From assembly GCA_039881045.1 (NCBI GenBank), contig JAYWVB010000011.1, positions 434,001 through 498,000 on the forward strand: DNA of 64,000 nucleotides, in the 5' to 3' direction. This DNA comes from Chaetomium olivaceum. Its lineage: Eukaryota; Ascomycota; Sordariomycetes; Sordariales; Chaetomiaceae. Within the stretch, counting starts at the first letter, position 1, and the number at the start of each line of letters is the position of its first letter. Shown piece after piece: positions 10,034 through 22,189 of the stretch. The translations under genes and the position numbers were made by a program. The notes beneath the pieces were generated by a model. That model had not been told where the DNA came from, searched no databases, and was given only the letters and a program-made list of their open reading frames with translations.

Positions 10034-12595
10034 TCACCAATATAATGCAAGGCAATAACTACACACAAACCCACACCTTGTCCGTACCCTTGAACAACCC
10101 CCTTCCAGTCGCTCATCCAACCAACAAAAGAAAAGCACCGAGTAACCGCCACGGCAAAGCAAGGAGACACCATCACCCACCATCAAACTCAAGACCTGAT
10201 CCACCACCAACCTTCCAGCAAGCCGTACTAGCCAAAGGCCCCATGGCCTCCACCAAACACAACGCCAGTAACTCCAACCATGGGCCTCCTCCAACCTCTG
10301 CCATACCAACCAAACACCCACCCCCAAACGCTCCAAAGTCCTCCGCCGCTTCGACCTCGTAGTCGGCCCGGTCGCAACCGGCGAAGCGCGACCTGCAACA
10401 GCAGCGGCGCCAGCGGCAACAACAGCAACAGGCGCCGGTGCGGGCGCCCAGCTTGACGGCCGTGCAGAAACGCCACCGGCCCCGCCAGCGCCACCCTTAG
10501 CACCACCACCCTCAGCACCTTCGCCCTCACCCTCCCCATCCACAACCGAGCTCCCGCGGCCACCCGACGCCTGGCTCTCCCCGTGCACAATATCGCGGCC
10601 GCGCATCTGCATATGCATCTGCATCAGCATCAGCGCCGCATCCCGCTCCGACGCGCGCCGCTCCACAGCCGCAGCAGCAGCAGCAGCGGAGACAGCATCA
10701 TCAGCAGCAGAGATAGCAGCAGAGACAACCTCATCGCCGTCCTCCTCTTCCTGCCCCTCTTCTTGGCAGGCGCCGCCGACGCGACTGGCAGCCACGGGCG
10801 CGGCCTTGGTTGCGGTGGTGATGTCAAGAAGATGGGAAGGAGGCGAGGGTACCGTTGCGGCTGCGGACGCGCCCTGGTTGCTAGGAAGCCATGTCGGGAT
10901 TGGGGTCGGGGGCGGCACCGTCACGGACTGTGGGCTAGCGCTGGCGCTGCTGCTGTAGCTGGGGCTGGCGTCGTCGTCGACTTCGTATTCGCCGTCGTCT
11001 TCTGAGGTGGTGATTGTGGCGGGGTTGAAGTCGGTGTGAGTGATGGGGGTGTGGGTGTTGTTGTGGTGGGGATCGGGGTCGTGGTGGCTGTCGGGGACGC
11101 CGTCGACCTTGCTATACCGACGCTTAAGGCCGAGCGGGGCGAGCGTGGTGCCTTGTTTAGGTAGAGACGTGGAGGCCACCGGCGGCGGGGTGTCACGTGT
11201 GTATTGGTGGTGGCTGTGGTAGTGGGAGCGGGGTTGGTGCGACTGCCAGTTGCTTGTGTTGCCGGCGGCGGCTGGGGTCGGAGAACGCGGGATGGCGGAG
11301 AGCCAGGGGTTGGCGGTCGCCGAGACGTTCAGGCTGAGGAGACCCTCGTGGAGGTGAGAGATGCTGCGGTTGTGGTATACAGTGGGGGCCTGCGGTGGCG
11401 GCCGGTTTACGGCTGTCCACGCCGGGGAGCTCTGCGGGGTGGGTACCAGCGCTGAGTCTATCAAGGGTCTTGACTCTGGGATCCGCCGAGGCATCATGGT
11501 TGGCAATCGACAGGTATGGTGTCCCGACATCGGTCGGTAGTCAACATCTGTATCAGTATAGGGGCTCAACAGCGGGCGCCGGTCGTAATCCGAATTGTAG
11601 TCGTAGGGCTCAGCAATCTGTGTCGAGCGTTGTGACGGCAGGGGGCTGACGCTGCGAGATGGTCGGGGGCTAGGGAGGGCCGCGACCGGCTTAAACAGCT
11701 CAATGGCATCGTCCCTCGCCCGTTCCACAATCTCTGGGCTGATGGCCATGCGGCCGTAGCCGTGGGCTTTCTCTGGTATACATTCGAAGGGGAAGTGCGG
11801 ACCGAAAAGGGGGATGAGAGCACCGGCGATCTCGTAGCAAAATGTCGCGCAGATGGCTTTGGCGCACGAGTATGGCATCCAGTAACCTACGATCTCAGAG
11901 TTAGTACAGAAACAGGACCAGAAAAATCATCAGCAGAACACGCACCTTGGGCTTTGATGGAGCCGCCGGTAATGCTGTAAGTAATGTCCTTGAGACCCGG
12001 GTTGAGGTTGAGCATTTTCGCAGGCGTGGTCTGCCTCGGTCAGCGGCGCCTGAATGGGAAGGAGGGAGAAACCAACCTTGCTGTAACCGCGGCACTTGAA
12101 GAAGGAAGTCATGCGGACGAGACCGACGCTGTAATCCCACATGACTGTGTAGTTGTTGTCATCTCCGGGGACCTTGAAGTCGTAATGGAAGGCTAACTTA
12201 GTTAGTCCTGCTACCTGCGTCGGGTCGCTTGCCTTACCTTCGAACCCTTCTCTGCCAGTTTTGGTAAAGAAGTCCTTCTTGCCGCTATTGTAGGGTATCC
12301 GCTCGCCCGTCTCCTGGATGGAGCCAAAGGGGTGCACTTGAAACCTGCGAACCTCGCGGAGCGAAGCCTCGTCCAGGATTTCATAGGGTGGGAAATTCAT
12401 GTCAGTCCTGGTCTTGCAGCGAGGGGTATTTTTGGTGTCTTCGGTCATTCTGAGCGTCCCGATCGAGGGCCTCACTGGAGTTGGCTGGCTTCGAAAGGCT
12501 ACAGTCTGCTGAGCTGGTAAACCCGGAGGGGGACGAAAGGTTGGCAACGGAGCCCGGGGGGGCTCCGGGTTAAGAAGATCCGCTACGGATACCAT
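10034..12595 (-). CDS. APSES/KilA-N-domain transcriptional repressor, Xbp1-like
   Basis: Four exons (12595-12238, 12192-12077, 12030-11946, 11886-10034; introns 45, 46 and 59 nt) give about 803 residues. The N-terminal third carries the DNA-binding fold: FEAFHYDFKVPGDDNNYTVM, then VRMTSFFKCRGYSKTTP, ITGGSIKAQGYWMPYSCAKA and IAGALIPLFGPHFPFECIPE. The GYWMPY..A helix-turn-helix and the Cys-Pro-rich block after it are characteristic of fungal Xbp1-type APSES proteins. The rest is long, disordered and rich in Ser, Pro, His and Ala, with a Met/Gln-rich patch (LMLMQMHMQMRG) and a basic TRSKRRR near the end. The last ~90 residues are Trp/Leu-rich and atypical, so the true stop may lie in a missed exon. 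The frame stays open upstream to 13009, but MVSVADLLNPEPP is the better start. Confidence 0.78.
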
Positions 12596-15500
12596 GGCGG
12601 TGAGGATGTTACGAAGATGTCTCGCGTGCTTGTCGTGATGGCTGCAGCTCGCGGGGAGGGAGGGGCAACGAGTGGAGGGCCGAAGAGAAGGTGGGGGACG
12701 CAGGACGCAAGATATCAAGTCAGACAGCGCTTGCAGCCCCAGAGGGCTGAAGGCAGGAGACCAAATGTCTCTTTCAGTTTGCAAACAACAAAGCTCGGCG
12801 CAACCCTCGCGAGTTGGCGGGGGCTCCAAGGCGTGCACCTGCGACAAGGAGCACGGCCAGTCTTTCCTCTTCCCTGAGTACCGGCATGCAACGGCCTGCA
12901 GCCCCGGGAGATGTCTGCGTTCCGCTCGGCGTTCTCGACGCGGCTTCTTTGTCCCAGAGCCCAGGAAGTCGACCGCTAGACGGCGGATGGAAGCGTTTGA
13001 CTCTTCCACCGCTCTTTCGGGGCCCGAGTTGTCAGTCAGAAAGTGACAAGTGACGGCAAAGCGGCGGTCAATAGTCGGCTTGATGATCGTGGCGGCGATG
13101 GTTTGATAGCAGTGACTGTGGCGGCAAACTAGCTGAGTAGGGGGGGAGTGTGACTATGCAGTGGGCGGTTGTGTACCCCCTGGGCGGCACGTTTTAGGCG
13201 CCAGTGCCGCACGCTCAACTCTAGGTAAACCCCCTCAACTCTGCCCCAGACATCGTATGACCGCCAGGCAAATCAGGTCTCGCAGACATCAAAGCGAGAC
13301 GACAGAGATAGGCAGGTCGAGGGACTTGTGTTCTCAGAGGTCGGGGCTTGGTTCTCCCCAAAGGGCACAGGTATCCAAGCTCCGTGATGGCCTTGGGGCC
13401 ACAGAAAACAGCAAATGAGTTTGGCATCGCAGATACCACACCGGGGCGGCCGGGCAGGGATGCGGCCTGTTTGGGGTCACTTGACAGAAAGTAGACCGTC
13501 GGCCGACTGCAGGAGGCGTTGTGTGGTTACTTGGTTGAGAATTTCCGGTGAGAAGGTGGAACAAAGAACGAAACCTGTCACATCTTGACGTCCCAGACGG
13601 AGGTGACTGCTTGACTCGGCACACGTGGCTGTTTTGCTCACCGCTTGAGGAGCGCCCGCCCGGTGAGGGCATCATGAAGAACGTTCGCCCAGTTACAGTC
13701 CAGAAGGGGGTTTGTTGGTGTCACTCCTTGATGCCCCAATCGAGCCGGCCTGTTTGTTGCGCGAGGGGACAGCATCGTCCAGCCGGAAACACATCGCCCC
13801 AAAACGGAGACCGCAGTACCAGTTTCGACCGAAGTCGCTCTCCCTCCACGGCCGGATCCTTCTGCAAAAAAGTCTAGGCTTCTTCGAGAAGGCGGCCGGG
13901 CATTCTTCGCCCAAGGTTTTCGGCAGCGATGCGGCAGGGGGCATCTGGCACTGCACCGAGCCTTGCTTGCCCCCACGAGCTTGCGCTTTGCGCGATGGCA
14001 ACACAAGAAAACTGTCCGATGAGGACAGAGACATGGTCTGAAACCCGCCAACCCTGCTGGAAACTCTCTTTGTTCTTCAACGATGGCGGTGTCGACGATA
14101 TGCACCTCGTCGGAGTTCCCGGGGTCGGCCGAACACCAGGGCCAGGACGGGAGGAGGCCAGACGGTTGATCCAGAGTCGATAGAATCGCACGTAGTTGAA
14201 AGAAAATGTGGCGCGGAGGCTGGCGACAGGCCATGGCCATAGATGACGCGGAAGAACATCACTTGACCGCTCGTTGCTGCACGCCCTGGTGGGCGCCCAC
14301 TGACGGAGAGGCTGGACACAGCGAGCCGTTGTGTGCCAGGCAACATGGATCCCTCGACTCGTCACCCCTGAGCCATACCCAAACCTGCCGTTCCAAGTGT
14401 GATGAGTGCTGCAGCCACCCGCCAACTCTCGCGGCAAGCCCGCCCGGCACCAAATGCCCAAACCACGGGCGGCACCTGCCCCCAAACGGCAGCACAGAGC
14501 CTGAGAAACCCCAAATTGAGCCATGATGGAAGACTGACTAGGCCCAGAACGTCTGCATGAAAGTTTCGGGGAACTGGGGAAGAAGTTCGTGTGCCCTAGC
14601 CAGCCGGCCCGGAAAAGGGGTGTCGGAGGCCGGAATCCCCAATCCCAAAGCCCCGCGTAACGAAACCAGCGGCTTAAATTGGGGCCGTATCAGCCATCGG
14701 CCTATTCGGCAGTCAACTCGTCAACTTTCGCCATGTCCTTGTCGGCGACTGTTCGATGAGTTCCCTGTCTGGTAATTGATCTGCCAGGGACCACGAACCG
14801 GGTCGGGCAAGATTGGTGCCCGATCCGGCGCCGACGAGCTGCCGTTGCCAGTCACATCAAATTAACATGATGAATCTGGCTGCACGTCAACCTGCCAGTC
14901 ATGGTTCGTGGAAGGTGGTCCATCGCCCAAGACATTCCAGGCTGGGGCACTGACCATGGCGTCTCGCGCATGTCAAAAGAGCCCCTAACCCAAGCAGTGC
15001 GACTGGCACAGGCATGTCGCGGCTATGAACATCGGATCGGGAAATTTCCAGGCGCGTGCTGTCTGGAGGACAAGTAGCACGGCAGACTGCGGGTAGCAGA
15101 GTACAACATCCACCTACAGAACAGAAGGCGGCTCCACACCCCAAGAGGAGCAACGGCGGCGATGAGAAGCCCTGACAGCATGGAATTGTCTCCAGCGGGC
15201 CGCCTCCCGAGATTGATTGGAGCCGCTTGAAACAGGTGTCTGGACAAGACGGGCGTTTACAGCCGGTCCGGAAAGCAAGCTGCTGCTGTGCGTCGTCGCC
15301 ATACAGTGACGGGACCTCGAGGTTTGATCCAAACATTCAGGGGACCGCCATTTAAGGGCAACTTTGAATGAGGGAAGGACGGGCCCTGAAAAGTAATTAA
15401 TATCATGGCCAACATCGGGGAGCGGCGCAACTGGGCAAACGTGGTTGGAGCGTACAATAAGTTACGCACCATTAACCACGACCACAGCCACAACCGCAAC

Positions 15501-16379
15501 CGTAGCCGTACCCGCAACAACTGCAACAGTCGAGGGACTCGATCCGCATTTCGCTGTTGTCCTTGTAGGGAAATCGCATTGTCAAATCGCCGGCATGGCC
15601 ACTTGACTTCACTGCCCCCTCATCATCACACATGTGTAATCGTGGAGGTGAGAAACGAGATCCGCCGATTTCGCAACCAGCAAACAAAAAAAGGTTGATC
15701 GGTCCAACCATGGGAGAGGGAAGACTGCGAACACGCGAAAAAAAAGTGGAAGTTCGTGACAAAGTCGCTCCCTTTTGTCAAAACCGTATACTCATTTCAA
15801 GCTGTTATTACAAAATTGATGAGACAGCGCGCACAGGTAGGCAATTTTTCGTCTCATTCTCGACTGCTTCTTTCTCGGTTTGCTCCATGGATGCTGTTTC
15901 CTTGTGAGCCCTGTTTGCTGTTAAGAATAGTGGGGCGGACCCCCTGAATGGCCCCTCCTAGATGCCTGAGGCAGCAAAGCGTGCTGCTTGAAGATAATGC
16001 ACGTCGTCGCGTCGTCTCAACCGCGGTCGAATTCTGATGGCCTGTTTGGGAAATCCACACAACACATTCTCTGTTTACCATTGGCACGCTTTTGCCACAA
16101 CAACAAGTGCACTTCGCAGCACAACCACCACCTTTTGCAGCCTCGTCTGGTTCTTCTGGTGTACTCGCGCCCTTCTTTTGTTTACGAGATCGCAGCGAGA
16201 TCGAGTCACCAAGGCCAGCCCCTGGTGCTTCCTTTCATTGTCCGTCGATCGCGACAAAATTTCTGTTCTTTCGCTTTCTGCATACGCCGTACGCTTTTAT
16301 TGTCCGCACGCCGACCCTTTATTCAGACCCCCGATTTTCCGCGTCGTTTGTTGTGGAACACTGTTTCCAGTCCGTCGCC
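12596..16379. other. 3.8-kb interval without a recognisable gene
   Basis: The sequence between the Xbp1-like start and topoisomerase II has overlapping short frames on both strands and no conserved motif, intron-consistent model, tRNA or 5S rRNA pattern that I can find. The ends must hold both promoters and leader sequences; long regulatory leaders are common for fungal regulators. A lineage-specific or non-coding transcript cannot be excluded. Confidence 0.4.
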
Positions 16380-19300
16380 ATGGATTCAGAGGCTGACTCG
16401 GTCTTTGGCGACTACCAAGATGATTCGGACGGCTACTCCCCAGAAGTGGTACGTATGTTGCGATTTGCGTTCCTCGACAACTTGGTCACTTGCGCTTCCA
16501 AACAAACATGCCGCGAGCACGTACCCCTTCCGATCAACATGCAACTAACAGTTTCTCAGAAGCCTAAGGCTAAGGCAGTACCGAAGAAGACGGCTACTAC
16601 GAAAGCCGGGAAAATGGTCCAAACAACACTCACAGCCGGCAAGGCCGCCGCAAAAAAGCGCCCAAAACCCGAGAGCGACGGCGAAGATGGGATCGCACCT
16701 CCCAAGAAGAAAAAGGCGCCCGCAAAGAAGGCGGGGACCAAGCCGCTCGCTGAGATTGAGAACGATAACATGATGATCGACGACGATGAGCCCTCCGAGA
16801 AACCCGCTGCCAAGTCCAACAAGACGGCCACCGAGACATACCAAAAACTCACCCAGCTTCAGCACATCATCAAGCGTCCCGACACGTACATCGGGTCCGT
16901 CGAGCGCACGGACCAGAAGATGTGGGTGTACAACAGGCAGAGAAGCTGATGGAGAACCGCACCGTTGGCTTCGTTCCTGGCCTGTACAAGATCTTTGACG
17001 AGATCCTCGTCAACGCCGCAGACAACAGCCAGCGAGACTCGTCCATGACGTACCTCAAGGTCACCGTTGACCGTGAGACTGGCGAAATCTCGGTCGAGAA
17101 CAACGGCAAGGGCATCCCGATTGAGATGCACGAGAAGGAGAACTGCTACATTCCCGAGCTTATCTTCGGTCACCTTTTGACGGGTTCAAACTACGATGAC
17201 GACGAGAAGAAGACGGTCGGTGGTCGTAACGGTTATGGTGCAAAACTCACCAACATCTTCAGTCAGAGGTTCTCCATCGAGCTTCAAGACTCCAAGAACG
17301 GCAAGCGGTATAAGCAGACTTGGACGGATAACATGGGAAAGATGGAAAAGGCCAAGATCGTCTCCAATAAGTCGGCAGATTTCGTCAAGGTCACTTTCCT
17401 GCCTGACTACAAGCGGTTCGGCATGGAGAACGGGATTGATGACGACCTGGAGGGCCTGATCTACCGCCGCGTCTACGACATGGCCGGCACCGTGTCCGGC
17501 ATCAAAGTTTGGCTGAATGGCGATCATCTCAAGATCAACTTCAAGACATACTGCGAGCTGTATGCCAAGTCCATCGCCAATGAGCGGGGTGATATCGCCG
17601 TTGACGGCGAAAAGCCGGTCGCAAAGGTCGAGTTCGACCAGCAGAGGCACAACGGCCGCCTGTGGCAGATCGGCTTCACCGTTTCAGACGGCTCGTTCCA
17701 GCAGGTGTCGTTCGTCAACAACATCGCGACCACGTCCGGCGGTACCCATGTCAACTACATTGCCGACCAGATCTGCGATGCGCTCGGCAAGGAGCTGACC
17801 AAGAAGAAGAAGGGCCACTCGCTGAAGCCCTCGCACTTTCGCAACCACATCTTCATTTTCATCAACTGCCTGATTGACAATCCGGCTTTCAACTCACAGA
17901 CAAAGGAGCAGCTGACGACCAAGATGAGCGCCTTTGGCAGCAAGTGCGTGCTCAGTGATCAGTTCCTCAAGAAAGTCAAGGCTTCCGAGGCTATCGCGAA
18001 TATCATGGAGTTCGCCGACCGGAAGGCGGATAAGATGATGGCCAAGAGCGATGGCAACAAGCGTTCGCGCATCAGCAACGACAAGCTCATTGATGCCAAT
18101 TGGGCCGGCACCCGGCGTGGCCACGAGTGCACGTTGATCCTGACCGAAGGTGATTCAGCCAGAGGTCTGGCCGTTGCGGGCCGTGCCGTTTTGGATCCCG
18201 ATCGTATTGGCGTCTTCCCGCTCCGTGGTAAAATGCTGAACGTCCGCGATGCCTCTCTCGAACAAATCATGAAGAACAAGGAAATCGAGAACATCAAGAA
18301 GTTCCTGGGTCTCAAGCACAAACAAAACTACACGGACACCAAGGGTCTTCGCTATGGCCACCTGATGATCATGGCCGATCAGGATCTGGACGGTAGCCAC
18401 ATCAAGGGCTTGCTCATCAACTTCCTCGAAGTTCAGTTCCCCTCCCTGCTGCGCATCGATGACTTCTTCCAGGAGTTCATCACGCCGGTGGTCAAGGTCT
18501 GGCAGGGCTCCAATCCGAAGAAGCCCCAGAATCTGAAGACCTTCTTCAACTTGCCCCAATACGAAACCTGGAAGGACTCGCACAAGTCCGACTTGCGGAA
18601 GTGGAAGTACAAGTATTTGAAGGGGTTGGGTAGTTCCTCCAACGAGGATGCCCAGATCTACTTCAAGGATTTGGACCGCCATTTGAAGAAATTCGACGTC
18701 TTGCAGCCCGAGGAGTCGCAATTGTTTGAGCTGGCTTTCTCCAAGAAGAAAGCCGACGCTCGTAAGGAGTGGTTGGGCAACTTTGTCCCCGGAACCTACC
18801 TCGACGCGACGGCGGCCAGGAAGAGCTATACCGACTTCGTCCACAAGGAACTGATTCTCTTCAGCATGGCTGACAACATGCGGTCCATTCCCTCCATGGT
18901 CGATGGCCTGAAGCCCGGTCAGCGAAAGGTCATCTACGGTGCCTTCAAGCGGAACCTGGTCAACGACCAAAAGGTTGCCGAACTTGCTGGTTACATCTCC
19001 GAGGTGGCCGCTTACCACCACGGTGAAGTGTCTCTGCAACAAACGATCGTCGGTCTAGCGCAAACATATGTCGGCTCCAACAACGTCAACTGCCTAGAGC
19101 CCAGCGGCAATTTTGGTTCTCGTCTTTCTGGTGGCTCGGACGCTGCTAGCGCCCGTTACATTCACACGCGGCTGTCGCCCTTTGCCCGGCGCATCTTCTC
19201 CAAGCTTGACGAGCCCAACCTCGAATACCAATTTGATGATGGCAACATGATCGAGCCCAAAGTCTACGTCCCAATCCTCCCGATGGTCCTGGTCAACGGT

Positions 19301-22189
19301 GCAGACGGTATTGGTACGGGTTGGAGCACATCGATTCCCAACTATCACCCGATGGAAATTGTTGACAACCTGAAACGCCGGATGGGCCGACTTGACCCGA
19401 GGATTCGGAGGAGAAGGCCTTCAAACCCATGACTCCCTGGTTCCGGGGCTGGAAGGGTGTGCTTGAGTCGGACGGCCCTAACAGGTACAAGTTCAACGGC
19501 ATCATCAAGCAGGACGAACAAAACCCGAACGAGATTCACGTCACCGAACTGCCTATCCGGATGTGGACCGACGACTTCAAATCCAAACTGGAGGACATCC
19601 TTCGCGCCGAGAAGACCCCCTCCTTTATCAAGGACTACAGGGAGTTCAACGACCATCAAACTGTCCATTTCATCATCGATATGGAGGACAAACACATGAA
19701 GGCAGCGCTCGATGAGGGTCTGTTGGAGAAGTTCAAGCTTACCAAGAGCATGACCACCACTAATCTCGTCGCATTCAACACCCGCGGTCAAATCCACAAG
19801 TACGAGAGCCCGGAGGAGATCATGGAAGAGTTCTACCACTACCGTTACCACATGTACACGGAGCGGAAGAAGCACTGGCTTGGTGTCTACCATGCCGACT
19901 ACCGCAAGCTCAAGAACCAGTACCGCTTCATCTTGGAGATCATTGAGAACAAGCTCATCGTCAGCAAGAAGAAGAAGGATGTGCTCGTTCAAGAGCTTCG
20001 CGACCGGAAATACGAGGCTTTCCCACCAAAGGATGACAAGAAGTCCAAGTCTACCGACGAGGAGCTCGGCAAGGATGATGCCGAGGAGGAGGAGACCTCG
20101 AATGGCGCACGGGACTACGACTACCTTCTCTCCGTACGTGCACTCATTATAATTTTCCCCGCGTCACAGTGAGCTAACAGACAGCAGATGCCCATTTGGT
20201 CGCTCACGAACGAACGTCTCGACAAACTCAAGAACCAGATCGCAGCCAAGAAGGCCGAGCATGACGAGCTTGATGCCCTGAGCGAGAAGGATCTGTGGAT
20301 ACGGGACCTTGACGGATTCGTCGAAGAGTGGCACACTCAGCTGAAGCTGGATGCGGAGATCACTGCCGATATCCGTCGGATGGGCCGTCGTACATCACGA
20401 AAGATCGGGGCTGGCAGAGGCCGTCGCCCCAAGGAGGATGACGAGTATGCGCCTGAGAAGAAAACCAAGGCAAAGGCTCCCAAGATTGAGAAGGTCGAGA
20501 CCAAAACCCACCAAAGGTTTACCGAGAAGTTCCAGGCAGCAGCCAACCCCAAGCCCAAGAACGAGCTCTCCGACGACGATGACTTTGCCCTTCTCGGCAA
20601 GAAGACAGCGGTCAAACAAGAGTCGGAACCTCCTGGTTCAATCCCAGAGACCGCAAATGCGCGCAGCAAGCGGGCGGCCGCGACGAAGCCCAAGTCCAAG
20701 TATGTCTTGAGCGACGACTCGGACGACGACTTCATGGAGTTGGGGGCGGCTGACGTGAAGGATGAGTCTGAGGTTTCTGAGCCCGAGAAGGTTGTTGAGA
20801 AGCCAGTCAAACGTGCAGCGACCAAGGCCAAGCCATTATATGTGGACTCGGACCTTGAAATGTCTGGCTCTGATGAAGTTGTCGAGCTACCGGCCAAGCG
20901 GGCGACGGAGCCAGCAAAGATTGACTCGTCCAACGTGGTTGAAGAGCTCGACGCGTCTGATTTGGAAGAAATTGTCGAGAAGAAGCCGCCGGCCAAGCGG
21001 GCACCTGCCAAGGCTAAGCCGTCCTACATGGATGAGGAGGATGAACTCAATGAATCCGAATCGGACGTGGTTGTCGAAAAGCCAGCCAAGCGGGCAGCAG
21101 TTAAAGCTAAGCCGCCTCCGATCGAGGATGATGAATTCGACGGATCCGGTTCCGAGGTTGTCAAAAAGCCAACCAAGCGAGCAGCAGCCAAAGCTAAGCC
21201 GTCTCCGATCGACGATGAGGGCGATTTCGAGAACTCTGGTTCAGAGGAAGTTGTCAAAAAGCCAACTAAGCGAGCGAGCAGCAGCCAAGGCCAAGCCATC
21301 ATACGTGGACTCGGGCCCCGATGAGTCTGGTTCAGAGGACGTTGTTGAAAAGCCAACCAAGCGGGCAGCTGCTAAGGCTAAGCGGACCTACATGGATGAG
21401 GAGTTTGGTTCAGACAGTGACGACGATGGCGATGACATGCTCGGCGATGTTGGCGCCATGGTCAAGGGCATAGGAGCCCCGGCCACAAACGGTGGCAGGC
21501 TTAGTCTGTTTGCCATGTCCCGGCCGGAGGCAGGCGACGCACCCATCCCCAAGCTGAAGGCCAAACAGTCAAGATCCATCCTCGATCTCGATGAGCATGA
21601 CGACACCAACTACGAGGCCCTCGCCATGTCCTCGCCGCGGAAGTCGACCAAGACAGACGACGTCGATGACTTTCTGTCCGACGACGAGCTGCCCGCTGCA
21701 ACCAAGCCGGCCACGAAACCCGCAGCCTCGAAAGCAAAGGCTCCTCTCACCGTCGTTCAAAACGCAGCAGCCAAAAAACGGGGCCGCCCGGCCGGATCCA
21801 AAAACAAGGCCAAGGGCGACGACGCACCGGCTCCGGCGCCAAAAACCACCAAGGCCAAAACCCTGACCGCCAAAGCCAAGACAGCAGCCCTCTCCCCTGC
21901 GGCCAAGGCCTACGCCGCCAAAAAGGCCAAGACCACCGCTAGAAAGGTTCTCAGCGACGATGAGGACGATATCATGGAGGACGCGCCGGCCAGCCCGCCG
22001 CCCGCGGCGTCTAAGCCCCTTGCTAGGAGACCGGGGCGCGCCGCTGCGGCCAAGGCCAAGGCGAAGCCGACCTACATCGATGACGACGACGAGGATGACT
22101 TTGTCAGCGCCGACTCGGGCAGCGGTGGGCGCAAGGGGGGCAGGAAGGATGAGAGCGATGCGTTTGATATGGATGAGGATAGCGAGTAG
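16380..22189 (+). CDS. TOP2: DNA topoisomerase II (with three apparent frame breaks)
   Basis: Type IIA topoisomerase, which passes one DNA duplex through another and is essential for chromosome segregation. Exons are 16380-16448, 16560-20133 and 20188-22189 (introns 111 and 54 nt). Landmarks in order: GHKL ATPase (KIFDEILVNAADN; GGRNGYGAKLTNIF), TOPRIM (EGDSARG; DQDLDGSHIKG), and the breakage-reunion domain with active-site Tyr in SDAASARYIHTRLSPFARR. The C-terminal tail is unusually long, acidic/basic and repetitive, with an AT-hook-like KKRGRPAGSK near 21775. The reading frame breaks at about 16935 (one base missing), 19400 (one missing) and 21277 (one extra, beside a GCGA/GAGC repeat). Restoring the frame gives about 1,880 residues, longer than the usual 1,450-1,750. 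Since the gene is essential, assembly error is more likely than a pseudogene. Confidence 0.93.
20780..21410 (+). repeat. Degenerate tandem repeat coding the Top2 C-terminal tail
   Basis: About seven imperfect copies of a unit of roughly 27-33 residues, pattern VVEKPxKRAAAKAKPxYxD followed by an acidic SGSE-rich linker. Each copy alternates a Lys/Ala/Pro block with an Asp/Glu/Ser block. Nucleotide similarity between copies is high (the AAGCGAGCAGCAGCCAAAGC type core recurs), which suggests recent unit duplication. One of the three frame breaks in the gene falls inside this array. Confidence 0.8.

Noticed and set aside
12596..13009. Upstream in-frame extension of the Xbp1-like protein to a methionine at 13009
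   Set aside because: The extension is Cys/Arg/Ser-rich without similarity to the DNA-binding part, and a good start (MVSVADLLNPEPP) lies at 12595; it is more likely leader sequence.
13638..14524. Overlapping 200-codon minus-strand frames upstream of TOP2
   Set aside because: Two long frames overlap in different phases and neither shows conserved patterns; GC-rich non-coding DNA readily gives such frames.
16380..22189. TOP2 as a pseudogene
   Set aside because: All catalytic motifs are intact, the gene is essential, and similar one-base breaks occur in other conserved genes of the window, which points to consensus errors.
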